64,000 nt of DNA from Symbiodinium sp. CCMP2592 (GCA_905221615.1 CAJNDT010002846.1:735361-799360); one strand, 5' to 3'. Numbered from the stretch's first letter, positions 44,201 through 58,900 are shown. Notes: a model not told the origin generated them from the sequence alone. A program made the numbers and translations.

Positions 44201-47200
44201 GATCTGGTGTTTGCAGCCATGCTGACATGTGGGTTTCGGGCATGCTTGCATATTGATTCGGCAGGTCCAGAAGCCTAGGCATCGCCAAGTAGTTTTTTTC
44301 GTTCTGGACACATGGTTGTGGCTGAGCTCTTGCGATGGGGAGCACCCTTGGGCCTGTGTTTAGCCAATCTCCTCTTGGCCTTCAATCCCGACATTCACCA
44401 AAAGGAGGCTTGGGAGGGCTTGGTGTTCTGGGCTGTACACTTAGCCTCTTAAGTTGATGTTCCTGAAATCACAATAGAGACGGGTATGTAGATTAAAATC
44501 TTTCCGGAGGTTTGTTTGGGGATACTTGGAGCTTTGATTGCACATTTTAATGCACGGAATGTTTGTTTCTTGCAGGACAATGACTTTGTCGAGCTCTTTG
44601 CTGGCATGGGCCATGTCACAGGAGCCTTACGTGATGAGCCTCGCCTGTGTATGATACTGTCTGTGAAACAATGCTGTAGCTTGCTCTGTCTTGTACTGGG
44701 TGACTGTCGAAGCTAGGACGGTAATGTTGGTGTGGCCTTGGACATCCAGCACAATCCCATTGCACTTGATATGACAACTGATGGTGGTTTTGCTGCTGCT
44801 CTCAATGAAGTTCGTCGGCTGAAGCCTGGTGGTGTCTGCGTTGTTGCCCTATGCTGCAACAGCTTCAGTGGCATGTGGCTAGTCTTACACATGTGAGAGG
44901 CAGTGTTGGGTGGAAGTGCTACATATAGAAATAAGCATTCGTTCTACTGCACAGGTCCCGGGCCACATCAGGACGGAGCATTATCCGACCGATGGGTAAT
45001 GCTGGGTACAACTTTGTCGCGCAAGGCAATTTGCTGGCGGCTAGAGTTATGCTCATACTTCTAGTGGTGTCAGCAAAGGGCTGCCGCTGGCTGCTGGAGC
45101 AACCATCTGGATCGTTTCTGGATGACATGCCATGCTTTCAGTGGCTTCTGGACCGAGTCAGGGCAGCTTGTATTCAGAAGCCAAGTGATCACAAGTCTTG
45201 TGCTGCGATACTTGAGACAAATAGAGTGATTTAGTCTGCTCGCCTAGGTCTTCAAGGGCTACTGGTACATGGCGAACTTCGGCCAGGGTTGTGCCAAAAG
45301 GCATGTGGCCTGGAGTAATGATTGTGATTTCATCGAAGGAATTATTCGGGAGGGTGGCTTTCTCTCGAAGGCTGATCGCCAAGCTCTGAACCTTTCGAAA
45401 CTCGCGCATCACTACCTCGATCCGAAAGTTGGCAAGATCCGCTACACTGGCAAGTCTTTGTTGCTGCCTGGTTCTGCGTGTCCCAGCTGTAAATGTGTGC
45501 CAACATGTTGTTACTGTTCTATCTGAAGCTGCTTCCGATGGGGTTACAGTCGGCACGGAGCATGTCACAATCTCAGGAAGTACCCGGCTAAGTTTGGTCA
45601 GAAGATTGCTGAGCTCTTTCGGTGCAGTGGTGATGCAGCAACTCACCATGCAACCAGCAAACCTAGCTGTGTAATCGTAGACTGTCCTGCATGCAACCAT
45701 TGATCAGTGACTTATTAAAGACAAACTCAATTGAGGCCAAGATCCCTGGACCCAAGATGGCTGGTGATGTGGATTGGGGCAAAAGCGACTATGAGCTTGT
45801 GAAGTGCCTCTTCCCTGCCACCCTGGAAATGGACAGTTTTGGGGATTTGGCAAAGGAGGTGGCTTAGTGGAAATCTGTGTTGCAGTGAAGCTGGCATTCA
45901 AAAATGCACCCATACCTGTCCAAACTCATGTGAGGGTTCCCCCAGAAAAGACCCATGCCCTGAATGTCCCATGCACTGTTACATTCCGCAGGCCAAGCTA
46001 CCGTCGCTTATCTGCTACCTCGTATTCTGCAAGCATCTGAATGCTCCGGGCCAGTGGGTTTCTCGATTGCAACATATTCAAAGTCAAAGTGTGGCACTTT
46101 CTTCAATTGCAGGCTGTAGTTTTGCTTGGGAGGGATCAGGAACTAAGGAGGATATGTAGATAGTCTTTAGGGACACCGAAAGTTTCCACAGCACTGTCCT
46201 TGGCACTGTTGGTGCCATAAGAAGCCAGTGTGATTGCATCGAGGTGGTAGTCTGCACATATTGATAACCTGGGATGCAACTGCTAGAGTTATACTAAGGA
46301 CCATGTCGTGGAGCGGCTTCGAAAGTTTCTTGGGCTGCATTGCGCCTGGCTTCGTTTATTTGAGATATGTGTATATATATATATATATACACATATGTAT
46401 GCATGTATATGTACTTGTATATTTAGTTACATACATATATATATATATATGTAGACATTGGGTTCTGTAGCAACACAAATTCAAGGCCTTTTGTCCTGAC
46501 CTCTGTTCAGATCTATACAGGGCTGGGAGGGAAACATGTGCAGCAGGATAGTGTTCTGGTGTATTAGCCAAAACACGGGCTTAGGTAGGAGAGGGAGAGG
46601 GAGTCTTGTAAGCATACATACGGTTTCAAGCTTGAGTTCATGAAAGCTTGTTTTGGGTGTCTACAGGGCCTATATGATATCACATTGCATCTATCTAACA
46701 AATATGCTCTATCTTCGTGTGTGGAGCTTGGATGGTGGTTTCCCATTATATCACTGACCATAGAGCTTGGTCTTTAGGGTTTCTTCTTTTGGGGGAACAG
46801 GTCGTTTGGCTCAAAACTTGTTAAAGCTCCCATGCAACATCCTAGTTAACAGTAGATGGTAGCTACTTGTAAAAGTACTTTTGCAAAGGCCTCCGAACCT
46901 GTTCGAGTCCGAGGTCTAGGGATCCGAAGAAGTCCCAAAGCACATTTACACAGGCAAGACGAGCTCGACCCCAACAACCTGAATCCAAGGCTTCCCTTTC
47001 TGAAGTTTCAGCAGGAGCATCATACTTTCCCCTACCATTCCAACAGAGCAAAACCGAACCCCCTATAATTGAGGTACTTAGTTGTTCCTGTATGGGATGA
47101 ACACTGATTGTAGAAGGTTTGTGTTCAGACTCCACGATAACCCAACAAACCCTAATGAAGGCTATAAGCCCCAATCCAAAACGTTCCAAATATTCTTCAT

Positions 47201-50200
47201 AATACAAGTGCCACTCGATCCTGGGCAATCCTGGGTTCAACGCAAGCCTACAGGTAGCAATTGCCAGATACACCCTACTTGCGACTGAAGTAACATGCCC
47301 ACTCTGAGATCCTAGCCTGGTGCTCAGTGTTCTCCAAAAGAACAGCCCCTAACCCAAGAAGCCCAAATGTTGCAGTGTGTGCCCATCTGGCCAACTTACT
47401 GCCTCTGCATGCTGCAGTGGAAATCGCAGGACTGTGCTGATCCTATATAGAATAGGGATACCTAAGCAACCGTTCAGCCGAGGTTTTCATAAGGGCTAGC
47501 TTCTGTAGATTAACACACTATCCGTGTGTTGGGTCTAGTTGAGAGGTTTTTCTTTGTGTGTCTAGGTTTCTTCCTATCTATACATGGGGGCTACTACACT
47601 AAGATGATATGCAGTATTCTCGTTGGGATTGCTTTCGGGTTGTTTGTGTCCAATGGGGTCTGCACTCCTTCAGGATCGAATCAGGGACAACACTGTGCTT
47701 GTGGGATATGTGGGCAGGTGAGCTAGACTTCTTCAGTGTCCGAATCCTCCCAAATGTTATCTTCTAGGCCCTAAAGAGGCCCACAAAGGCTGGTTGCGAC
47801 TACATATGTTTCTTGATGGTGATCCATATAAACCTTTTGTGGTTTCGACGTGGCATTGGTTTAGTAACTAGGCTACAGATAAGATACCCCCAAGAATCCT
47901 ACAAAACGTGCCCGGTCCAAGCCCCATGTCTGGTGCAAGCCAAGGCCCGGAAACATGCGACAGTTTGTCACAATAGTGGCCCAATGCAATAGCAGTGATG
48001 GTGTACCTGAAAATTAGTTCTCGGGTGAGGTTGTTGAGTTTGATATCAAGGCATGGATTAATGTTTGGTCGATAGAAAACAAAGCAAGCTTTGGACATGG
48101 TGTCCTGACTCGAGTCTCTGGGCCCACGATAGGCAACCGGGGTGCCACAGGGAAATTATGCTGACCCAACACACACACAGATCCCCTAGTGTAAAGTCCC
48201 TCCACACCAACTTTTTTTTGGGTATTTTAAGGGTGGTGTTGTGTAGGGTGCCTAGGGGCTGCCAGGGTGCTCACTATTGCTGTTGGTTTGTGTTCTAGAG
48301 CAACAGAGAAGCTGGCTCGGGTCAGTTTAAAAAGGGATTGGAACTAGCCTGTGCCCCAGTTGTCCTCCTAATTAGCCAACAGCCACCAAAGGTGCTCTGC
48401 CTATCGATATGAGTAATATTCCCACAATGCACCCACATAACAGCAAATGTTTCAGTGGAGCATCTACAGATAGTGTTTTCATGCTACAGTGGTATTACAC
48501 TCTTACAATCGAACTATGCTGCTGGACCTTCTCATATGTATGGTTCGAAGCACGAATAGCTACGCCACCGAGGGAAACCCCACAAGCAGTGTGCATGCTT
48601 ACTTAAACCAAATCCATTGGTATCCTGTCTTGGCAGTGCCTTTATGTACATCCTGCGGGCTAGATCATTTGAGCTCCTATCCTAACCCTAAGCTAAATTC
48701 GAGCCCCAAAAACAGTTTGTGCCCTCTGTCGCCGAGGTTCTTCTGGGAGGCGACCCCCGGCCGGCTGTCCGTGCTGAAGAGAACCTGCACCGATGGCCCA
48801 GAGGAACAGCTAGTTAAGCGCTCACGGGCGACCTAGTGAGCAGAAGGTCCAAGTCCCTGCTCAAAGCCAATGCACTTGCTAGACAGGAACTAGAAGGGCT
48901 AGCTACAACAAAAGTGGTTTTGTTACTTTCTGACCTAAATACATGGAAACATAGCAAACAAGTGTTTTTTCTCCCTCTAGGTTCCAAACTAGCTTAATTA
49001 GTGATGATCGACATCGGACAAACTCGCGTGAAAAGGCCGTGATCCGGCGTGAAACGGCCAGGATCCAGCGGGATCCGCGTGAATCCACTTTCTAGAACAC
49101 ATTAAGTTCCATATCGGCTGTTTCTGTTGTTTTGGTGCTATTCAACGAAGAAATACAAAATCTAGTGACCCGAACTAATTAGGCTAAGCCGGGCAATTTT
49201 AGTTGTATCCAAACTAGACTACAGCATATCCCTGAAAGCTTCCATAGCTGACAGTAATTGAATGTTCCAAAGGATGTTATGGATTTTGCTGTCCTTGGGG
49301 CTTCTTCCCTAAAGTCATTCACTATATTTCTGTTATATGAGGACGATGGCACCCAGCTAGTGGTTGGACTCGCTCAAGTTATAAGTTTACATTACAGGTG
49401 CTGACTGCAAACCTGCAGAGCAGAAGCCTGTTTGCCTAGGAGGGTTACATCTATAGGCCTAGCCACTGGTATTAACTCGCTACCTGTCTAAACGAATGTC
49501 CTTATGAGCAGCACAGAATCTGTTCCCTAGAACAATCATAAAACACTGGCTTGTTGGCTGTTGATTCTGGTACACCTATAATAGCTCTTGTAATTTTCTG
49601 AATGTGAAGAGTTCCTAATGTGATTTCTGCTGCAGTGACATGCAATTCTCCTTGCCTGCTACTCAAGGATTTGACAGCCTGTGTAGTGATTCCTTGCTGC
49701 TGTCGAGCAGAGTGAAGCATGGCCAAGACCAAGGGTGCTTGTGAGCCTCCAACTAAGGTGGCTAAGGCTGGTGTTAAGAAGGTTGCTGAAGCTGATGGTG
49801 CAGCTTCGGAAGCCTCAACCACAACCACAGCCAGCTCGTCGGGGTGTTTCCGAATGGATACACCTTTGATGGAAGGTGGTGACATCACCATAGAACAGCT
49901 CATGAAGGATGAAGAGATCTCCTTCAAAGAAGCTGTTGGTGTTGCTATGCGCCTTCGTGAGGAAATGAATGCCCTTGCTGTGGAGCGGGAGCAGGCTGTG
50001 AGCAGTGAGCCTGAGCCCAAACCTGCCAAGGCCAAGAAGCCTAAGCGCACCACGGTGCCTTCAGTGCCCACTGAGGCTGAGGATGGTGATTGTGATGTTG
50101 GCGGCAGTGGTAGTGCAGGGAGCAAGGCCCCCCGCAAGTGTGGGGCTATCCCCAGTGGAGCCGAGGCCGCCAGAAGCGAGGATAAGGCTACCGCAAGCGA

Positions 50201-51854
50201 GGTCAAGCCCACAAGCAAGACCGAGAACGCCACAAGCAAGATCAAGCCTGCAAGCAAGGTCAAGGACACCACAAGCAAGGTCAAGCCCACAGGCAAGGTC
50301 GAGGACACCACAAGCAAGATCAAGCCCACAAGCAAGGTCAAGGACACCACAAGCAAGGGTGAGGACAGCAGCACAGCCAAGGCACTCAAGCTGGCTTCCC
50401 CGTTTGTTGCAGTGGCCACTGACAAGCCTGCAGATCCTGATGAGCCTGTCGAGCCTAGCCCCAAGCTTAAGGCTTTCTGGGACAAGTACAAAGTGTCCAA
50501 GCAACCTGTGGAAGAGGATGTGCCTGAGACTGTCCCTGAACCTGAGCACATGGAGGAGAGCCTGGCTGTGGCACCCAAGCTCTTGCGTCTCCGTGCAACG
50601 ACCGAGTTGGGAGACAGCTTACTGGAGGACACCAATCCACTCCCTCCTGCAGCGGTTCGTCGTGGATGGCAGCTTGCTTGTCACAAGTTTGTCACACATG
50701 GGTTTGTATGCATGTACACATATACATATATCTCTGATGTTTGTGCTTTGTCAGCTCAGGTCCTGTGGAACTTTGCATGTGGCTGACCAACAGCTGAGCA
50801 AGCAACGGGGCATGGATAATGCTGATACTCTTGTCATGGAGAATGCTTCCCAGATTCTTGCAGGGCACCTTGATTTACGTTATTATACATAAGTTTATGT
50901 GTGTGTGTGCGCATGCATGTGATGTGTCGATCATGGCTATGCATACTATGTTGTATGCTTTATTGCTGAGGCTTGGAGGGTCTGTGTCACAGACTGGCTC
51001 CTCATCCTCGGTGCAGGAATGCTTGAAGCTTCAGCAGATGATCCAAGATATGCAGCTGTACCAGGCTACGTTGGTGAAGAAGTTGGAGGCCAGTGGGCAG
51101 GATGTGCCTGTCGACCCCTCCAGCTTGGGGGCTAAGGTCGCTACGCAGGCTGAGGCCTCTATGGAGGCTAAGGTCCCTGCGGAGGCTCCCCGATGTGTGG
51201 AGGTTCCGGTTCCGGAGCCTGAGGATGATGACATGGATGGTAAGTCTGTGCACTCCGAAGATGCTGATGACGATGATGAAGCCATGTTGGGCTCTGATGG
51301 TGAGGAGCAGGCAGAGCCGGATGGCGACGAAGAGAGGTTGGAGCTGGAGGCGGAGCTCGAGAAGGAGCTGGCTGAGTTGGAGGTTTCCCCAGGGAGGCCT
51401 GTTGGGAAGGCTGACAAGACGAAGATCGTGGAGGAGGCTCCTGTGATGGGCGGGTCTAGGCGGGACAGCCAGCCGTCCTCGGAGCGCATCTTTGCCACGC
51501 AGTCGGTGACATCCAGTCCGGCTTCGGAGCCGGCTGCACCCCCTCGACCAGCTGCAGCAATGGAGCCCCCGGCGGAGGAGATCATCAACAGCCGCACTCA
51601 CAAGCGTGAGTACATGGTTCTGGTGCCTTTCTCTGAATTGTTGTTTTGGCTGTTTGGGTTTGAGTGTATAGCTCTTTAGGCTTTGTCAGTTTCTTGGTAT
51701 CGTTCTGTGTTCAACCTAGATAAGGACCGTCTGATGAAGAGTGGCACGTTGGCCACAAAGTGTCCGAACATGACATCGCTGGCCGAAGGCACGCTTAAGG
51801 CCGGCTTTCAAGCTACTCACCATTTAGGCCCATATCTGTAGATCTCTATCTCCA

Positions 51855-51947
<93 letters not shown>

Positions 51948-52902
51948 CTCTATTTCTCTCTTTATCTCTCCCTTTTTCAACCTCACTCTGTTTATTTGGC
52001 TTACTTTTTGTTTCTCTTCTCTCAACAGAACTAAGCACTCGTGCTGCATTGTACACTATAGATGGCCTCACAAATAGGTTCTGTGCAATCAATCCATGTC
52101 ACCCTTGCCTTGGCATATCCTTGTTTTGTGTGTTCTGCTCCGTGGTGGAGTGTTCCTACACTTCCCTATGACGGTGCAAGGGCAGTCCCTTTCAGTGTCG
52201 GTGAATTGCAAACCAATGAATGCCTAAGTAAAGGGTAGCTACTTGATAGTTACCTGGCGAAGGGTCGGCTAATATTACACAGGCTTGTTAAGGGGATTGG
52301 GTCTTAAACGGTATGCATACATACACGACAAATTGATTCAGAATAAGCCAACAAGCCTCAAACCACTAACCTACGGAAGCTTCTAAACTTGTGGAAGTCA
52401 GACAATAACACAAACAGCCTTGTGTGTATTGCTAGATAATCCAATGTATGTGGTAGGAGTCATGCTGTAGCATGTGCTTGCTGTTGGCTATATACATGTA
52501 ATGCACATGTATGTTCATGACGTAACTCAAAACATGCAGATAGTGATCGACATATTTGTATGCACATGTAGCTAGAATCTGTGTGAGTTAGGTCCGGGCT
52601 CGTGGCTAGATTTCCCGTTAGATGGGCAGATACCACATGTATGGATGGATTATGAAATGAAACCTCGAATAGGTCGAAGTAAATGTTTCATGTTTTCAAA
52701 GACATAACACACACACATATATATATATGTATATATATATATGCCATATGAAATAATGCACATGTGAACCTGGTATCTATATAGCATGTGCAAATTATGA
52801 TAACACATATGTGTGTGTATATATATACATACATATGTATACATATATATATATATATACATAAATAATCAAATCATAATATATGTGTATATGTGCATGA
52901 GA

Positions 52903-52949
<47 letters not shown>

Positions 52950-55900
52950 TATCAATAACTATGCACATTCCTGTTACACATGCAAACAATCGAGCTATGA
53001 AAGCAGATGGGTGATACCGCCAGGAACGCCAGGAGCTCCTGAAGCGCTGGGTGCAGTCGGGCGGCAATGTTCAGGCCACAGAGGCCTCCATCCATGCATC
53101 CAGAACCTCGCGATCCAAAGCTCGGAGTGTCAAACGACTCGTTCCGGTCAAGGACATGACGGAACCCCCATACCGGTTCAGCAAGCCCCAGTGCTGACAT
53201 CAATATACAAATTTTATTGTGTATACAAATATCATGCTCTTCAATTGGTTTGTAATTGATCCTGTCAATCTGAATGCAAGTTAGGCAGAAAGTGGAGGCA
53301 ATCATCGCCAAAGGTGGTGGCATCGCCGACCCTGATGCTCCAGGAGTGCTAGCTGAAACCCGCTTCTGGGTTACCCATATGGTCGAGGCGGCTGATGAGG
53401 TCGATGTGGAGGTGTCGCAGCGCCTCAGCATGAATGTGGAGCCCTCGGCTTCGATGGTTGATGGTATTCTCGGGAGTGACCCCCTCAACTCTGGCTTGAC
53501 TGGCAAGAGCAAGACATCTGCTACTTCGGGGCCGGGTCGCAACATGGATGTTTTGCGTGCCTTTGACCAGTACAATACGGACCTAGCAGCCTCGATCAAT
53601 GCAGGCCGAATCTCTGAACTTTGTTGTGATGGATGTTTCTCTTTGCAAACAACCTAAAAATCTGAACCCCTAAACTCCCTAAACTTCGAACTCAGGCATA
53701 AAAACCTCTAGCGCAAAGAAGCTGATTGCAATTGAACTCACCAACACGAACACCTTATCCGGACAGGAGCTACTGCTGCAGGATCCGGTGGAGCTCCCTC
53801 GCAGGCCCCGTCCACCAGAACTACCCGGACGAACAAGTCTTCGGGAAATGGGAATGGGGGCAACAAAAAGCGTCCCTTGATCGAGGAATGTTTCAAAAAC
53901 GACGCCGACAAGCACACTCGCTGGAGTATTGTGGGCTGCATTATTGCACTATCAGTAGCACATAGATAAAACCTAGACGTAGGTGTTTAAAGAAAACCAA
54001 CAACACCCTGTATATGTATAATGGATAACCAATCCTAATAATCATGTGCACCTGTTTATCTCGGCTTTCAGGCAATGAAGTGCGCCGGGAGATTGGCAAC
54101 CTCACATGCATCCTCATGGACCTGCCTGACAACTCAGAGCTGAAGACTCTGCTGGCAGACCATCAACAACAACTGATGCAGCATGCTGAAGAGTCCTAGA
54201 CTTAGTCGTAAGCCAACCCCAATATGCTACTAGTACCTTACAAACATAAGCCTCAAAATTTGATGCCAGAGGCTGAAGGGCAAGAAGACCTCATCGGCGA
54301 TGGATCCTGTGTGTCGTGCAATCCACGACGAGGCCAGTAGTTGGCGGGGCTTCTTTTTTTGTTATGTTGATTGTAGGGTTTATCCAGTTAATCTATGCAG
54401 GTCGTCGAGAATCAGCTTGTCAAGGCGCAGGCGAAGGCTGTCGTTCTTGAGCTGAAGAAGCGTGACTAGGCTAGGTCACTGGCTGAACAACAGCTGGTGT
54501 ACCAGCTGTTGCGACCGATTCTTCTACAAGGTGCTGGAAAGCTGGTGTGTTACAGCAAGCTGTAGCTAACTAGCTTGGAAATATTCTGGCTGTTGTATCT
54601 CCTATACATGCACTACCTTATATTGGGTTGCTACCAGTGCCGCCTTTTGAACAATCCTGGTGCTCATGCTTGCACCGGGCCCTGCTCCGATCCACTTAGA
54701 GGTGTGGACCAGGACAAGTATTGGGGAAGCCCAGATATCCGGGCAGTTTACATTAGGTATTAGGGGCTTGCGGTGCAGCGCAGCTGCATACTGGCTTCCA
54801 GTATGTGGCATAGACGCTTTGCAGTGCGCAACAAAAAAAGCACGGCCGTTCAAATGCATGTGTAGGCATGTCTGATCCGCTGAATTTGCTGTGATCCCAA
54901 CTTGAAGCCAAGCCCAAGCACTAACCCCGGCCTTAATGTATTGTGTGTGATGCGTCCCAACCTCAGATAGTATGTGACCCTTAGCCCCCAATGCCTTCGC
55001 AGGTGAAGTGGCCACCTCCTCGATGTCATCAGCTGATCGGCACAATGCCTTGGATGGTAAGCCGCTGGGTCGGATCAAATACTGAGGACTTAATTCCGAT
55101 GGGTTCCAGTACCGCATAGAAGAGTCTTATGTACAGAGCTCCAGGCTGTGTGAACCGAATACACCCTCGTGTAGGTCTAAGTTCCGGTACACCCACAAAA
55201 GCAAAACTAAAAGGCTAGGGTATTTGCAATAAAGAAACCCAGCTCAGGATCATTGGAGCTGTCTGCGAGGGACAAATGGATGTTACTTTGGCTTGTGATC
55301 TGGGAGCCTTGGCTCTAGGGGTTGATCCATTCAGTGTTGGATGGATATATTACTTCAGAGTTCATGCAGTGTGTGATATATCTTCCTCAAGCTCGGGATG
55401 CAGCTATAAGGGTCCTTGAAGTGAAATCTCCGATCGCCTGCAAGACCAGACTGGCCGAACACTTCCTTGATATAGGGTGTCTAAATGCATGATCAGGACA
55501 ACCCACCTTGTTAAAATCGCTGAGGAGATACTTATGGATCGCATTTGCTGGCTGGATACGACACCCGGCCATTGCGAGAGGTGGAATTCCACAATCGCGT
55601 GGCATTATCTGGAGAAGCCTTAGATGCGGAGGTTTCGTACACACAAATTCCTGTGACGGTTCCCAACGAGGATGGGGATCAGGTGGTGTCTGTTGAGAGT
55701 TGGCCTGTTCTTCTTCCGAGTCAAGTGGTCCTTTGGTCTGCAAGTAGGCTTGCAAATCCTTTGATTTATGAAGAAATACCAGTACAGTTAACCTTAAACC
55801 CTGAACCCTCCTAAAAACCCTAGGCCTACCCACCCCCAACATATCCTTTATGTTGTCAGCTGTCCATTTCAGGCCAAAGCTTTGTTGCGCGAAGGGTTTC

Positions 55901-58900
55901 GGGAAACGCTGGCTCCGTTCGAAGTGCTGGCATCCTACTGGGCTACGATTCTACGAGATTTCCCGAACCATCCTATGCACTCCATGCCTCAAAACTGGGC
56001 CAGGACTGTTCCTATTCTTATTTGGGGAGATGAAGGCCAAGTTCGAAGAAAAAGCTGGATGGTGAGTACGTGGTGCCCTGACATTTGCATATATAGCCCT
56101 GAACCCGAATTCTTCTAAGCACCCTAACCATCTTATCAAATCTATTCTGTTATAGTTAGGGTTAGGAGGGTTGTGAACAAATCCAAAGATGACCTAGGAC
56201 GCCGGACTTGTGCAAGTACCGTACCAATGGCAAGGCATCGAGATACATCATATTTTCCCTGCCAGTCAGCCGCTACCATGTGGATGATGCCAAAGTGAAC
56301 CACTCGCTTCAAGCCCTGTATGACAGTATTGTCGACGACCTCAACAAACTTGCAACCGAGGGGCTGCCGGATGAGAAATTCGGAGATCCTTGTAGCAAGA
56401 TAACAATATATGGGTATGGGTGTTTAGTCAATGGGTGTTTTTATGAAAGCTTCTCTTGGATCGGGATCTTTGTGTTTCTTTGTTGGGTTTACACTGGTTA
56501 ACTCTATATTTCATATTTGGGAGAACTAAGACGATCTTCTTCTCTGTGGTTTCGGTGAAGGGAGACTTAAAATTCCTCAAGCAAGCCTTCAACCTGGTGC
56601 GCCATCCTGGAAGTGAAGAGGCAAGTTAATATATGGCTTGTATTGAAGCCAGCAAGGAGCTGTGATTAAGTCAACCAAAACTTATAAGACCCGATCCTCA
56701 AGGATTTACCAGTATCGGCTATTTATTGTGGTATCCTCAAAGATTTGCATGCCCTGAAGGTATGCCATCTCTGCTTGGCTTCCATGGGACGGTCTGCAAA
56801 TTTTGACCGTGTTTACACAGATGTCTCCAACGGTGCCGGCTGGAGAGCGACGAGGGGCGTGATGGACCCGTGGAATGCTGCACCAGCCTTATCAAGGCTG
56901 GTAGGATTTTCCATGAGGATGATTGCCACGGATTTGTTGCACACGTGGAATCTTGGGTGCTTGCGGGATGTTGTTGGATCAACTGTTAAGATTTTGGTGC
57001 GAGACAAGCATTATTATCAAGGCTCGAACATCCAAAAACGCTTCAGAACTCTTTCTCGTGAACTTCGAAGCTTTGCAAGCTCCAATGGCATGCAGCTGTC
57101 GTTGACTGGGGTCAAGAAGGAAACCATTGCCTGGAAGTCCGATGCGTGCCCTGAACTACATGCTTCCGGACATGATGCCATGGTCTTCCTTAGGTACTTG
57201 GTGGCCAAGGTCCAGCAGCAAGCACCGCCCCGCTATAATGGCTTAGTCGTGAACTTATGGGCGGCTGATACTTTCATGAGCTGTATTCAGCATGGAGGTC
57301 CGTTTCTGACTGAAGATGAAGCTGCTACAGTATATGGTGTGGGCAACCTTTGGCTTACCAGTTACATCAAGCTGGCGAACGAGGCGCTCAACAACCATGA
57401 ATACCTTTTTAAGTGCCGACCGAAGATGCATATGGTAAACCACACCGTCGACGATGCAGTGGAGCGCTTGTCGCGGCGCAATCCCAGCCAGGATACGACA
57501 TGGATGGACGAGGACTACATAAAGACTGTCATGAGGATGAAGCGCAAGATGGACTACAGAACGATGTCGACTAACTGTTTGTACCGTTTCCTTGTAGTTG
57601 TCAAGCGAAGCTTGCAGGCAGCTCTGAAGGCGGACGGTTGCTAGTTTGTAGCTGCCATATACATATGTACTAAGAATGATAGGCTGGTTGATCCCATATA
57701 TATTTATGTAATTACCGATGTACAGAACAGTACACTAGGTGGAGCTATTTAGCATAATGCCTCTGTAGGTACCTACAACAATTAGTGTACATATATAGGG
57801 TTCCAAATAGTTGCTATAACCAAAAGCCTTGCAGAGCTTGGAGCTCGTGGCCAAAGGGATCGGCTCTGAGGCTTGCAAAAGGGGCTTTGGGGAACTGTGG
57901 GGTTAACTATGCTCTACTTTAGTAAACAAGCTTTGCTTCGAAACAACAAAAACCCTAAAAACCCTTAATTCCCTAAATCAATGACTGTGCACATGATCTG
58001 CCACCTGGGCTAATTCAGATTGTGAACTCCGCAAATCCCAAAATAGAAGCTGGTCCTTCCTGACATCCCTACATTAAATCCTTCATCCCGAATGAGTTCT
58101 TGAGACCCAAACCCTGAACAGCTCAACCTGCCGAAGCCGAAACACAAAACCGTGCTTGCTTAAGATTCAAAGCTAGAGTTCTGCTTTCGGTTTCCCCGAC
58201 CTTAACTAACTGGCCCAGACCTTTCAAACCTGAAGCTGGGAATGCAAGGGAAGACAGCTAGGGCTAGGGGGTAGGCCGAATCTTTTTTTATGGATGCTGT
58301 CTCTATTATACTATTTGCAGCGGTACATCTGGAAATCATTTGAAAACATCCTGAAGCCTAGCACCCTACCATTTGCAGTAATATCTTAGCAATCAGTGCA
58401 GCTTCTTTATAAAGCCCTTGAGCCCAAGCCAGTGAACCCAAACAGAACTTCTGAAGTTCCATAACCTAAAACCAGAAAGCCTCGATAGAGGCCCCATGAA
58501 GCCACATAAGTTTAAAGCCTGTTTCCGGATACGTGCAAATCCTTTATGCATTTACAATATATTCTCACAAAGTGGATGTTGTAGAACTGGAACTCGGAAC
58601 CTTGTCTCGGAGAGTTCGATGTTTAGGATGAGGCCCATATCCTGAATGGGTCTTGAAACCCTAAAGGGGTTAGGGCTTAGGGTTGACGGCTTAAGGCTTA
58701 AGGTTGGGGCTTTAGAGGGTTTAAGGATTAAGAGCTTGGGGTTTAGGGCTTAGGGTTCGGGGGTAGGGTTGAAGGTTTAGGGTTTGGGGGTAGGGAATTC
58801 AAATTTCTTTAGGGCTTAGTGTTTGGGCTTAGGGTTTAGGGTTTGGGGTTGGGCTTTCGGGTTAAGAGGACTTGGGGCTAAGGTTTAGAGTTGTAAGGTT

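Noticed and set aside
50005-51601. Other long frames overlapping the element gene 2 exons (both strands)
   Set aside because: Shadows. The frame of 49719-50686 and 50993-51616 is supported by splice phase and family motifs, the others are not.
51817-52092. Arg/Glu repeat frame on the - strand
   Set aside because: It is the (TC)n microsatellite read in reverse.
57775-57795. TTAGTG at 57782-57787 as the right end of a CACTA-type element
   Set aside because: No matching CACTA left end or target duplication was found near 38.6 kb.
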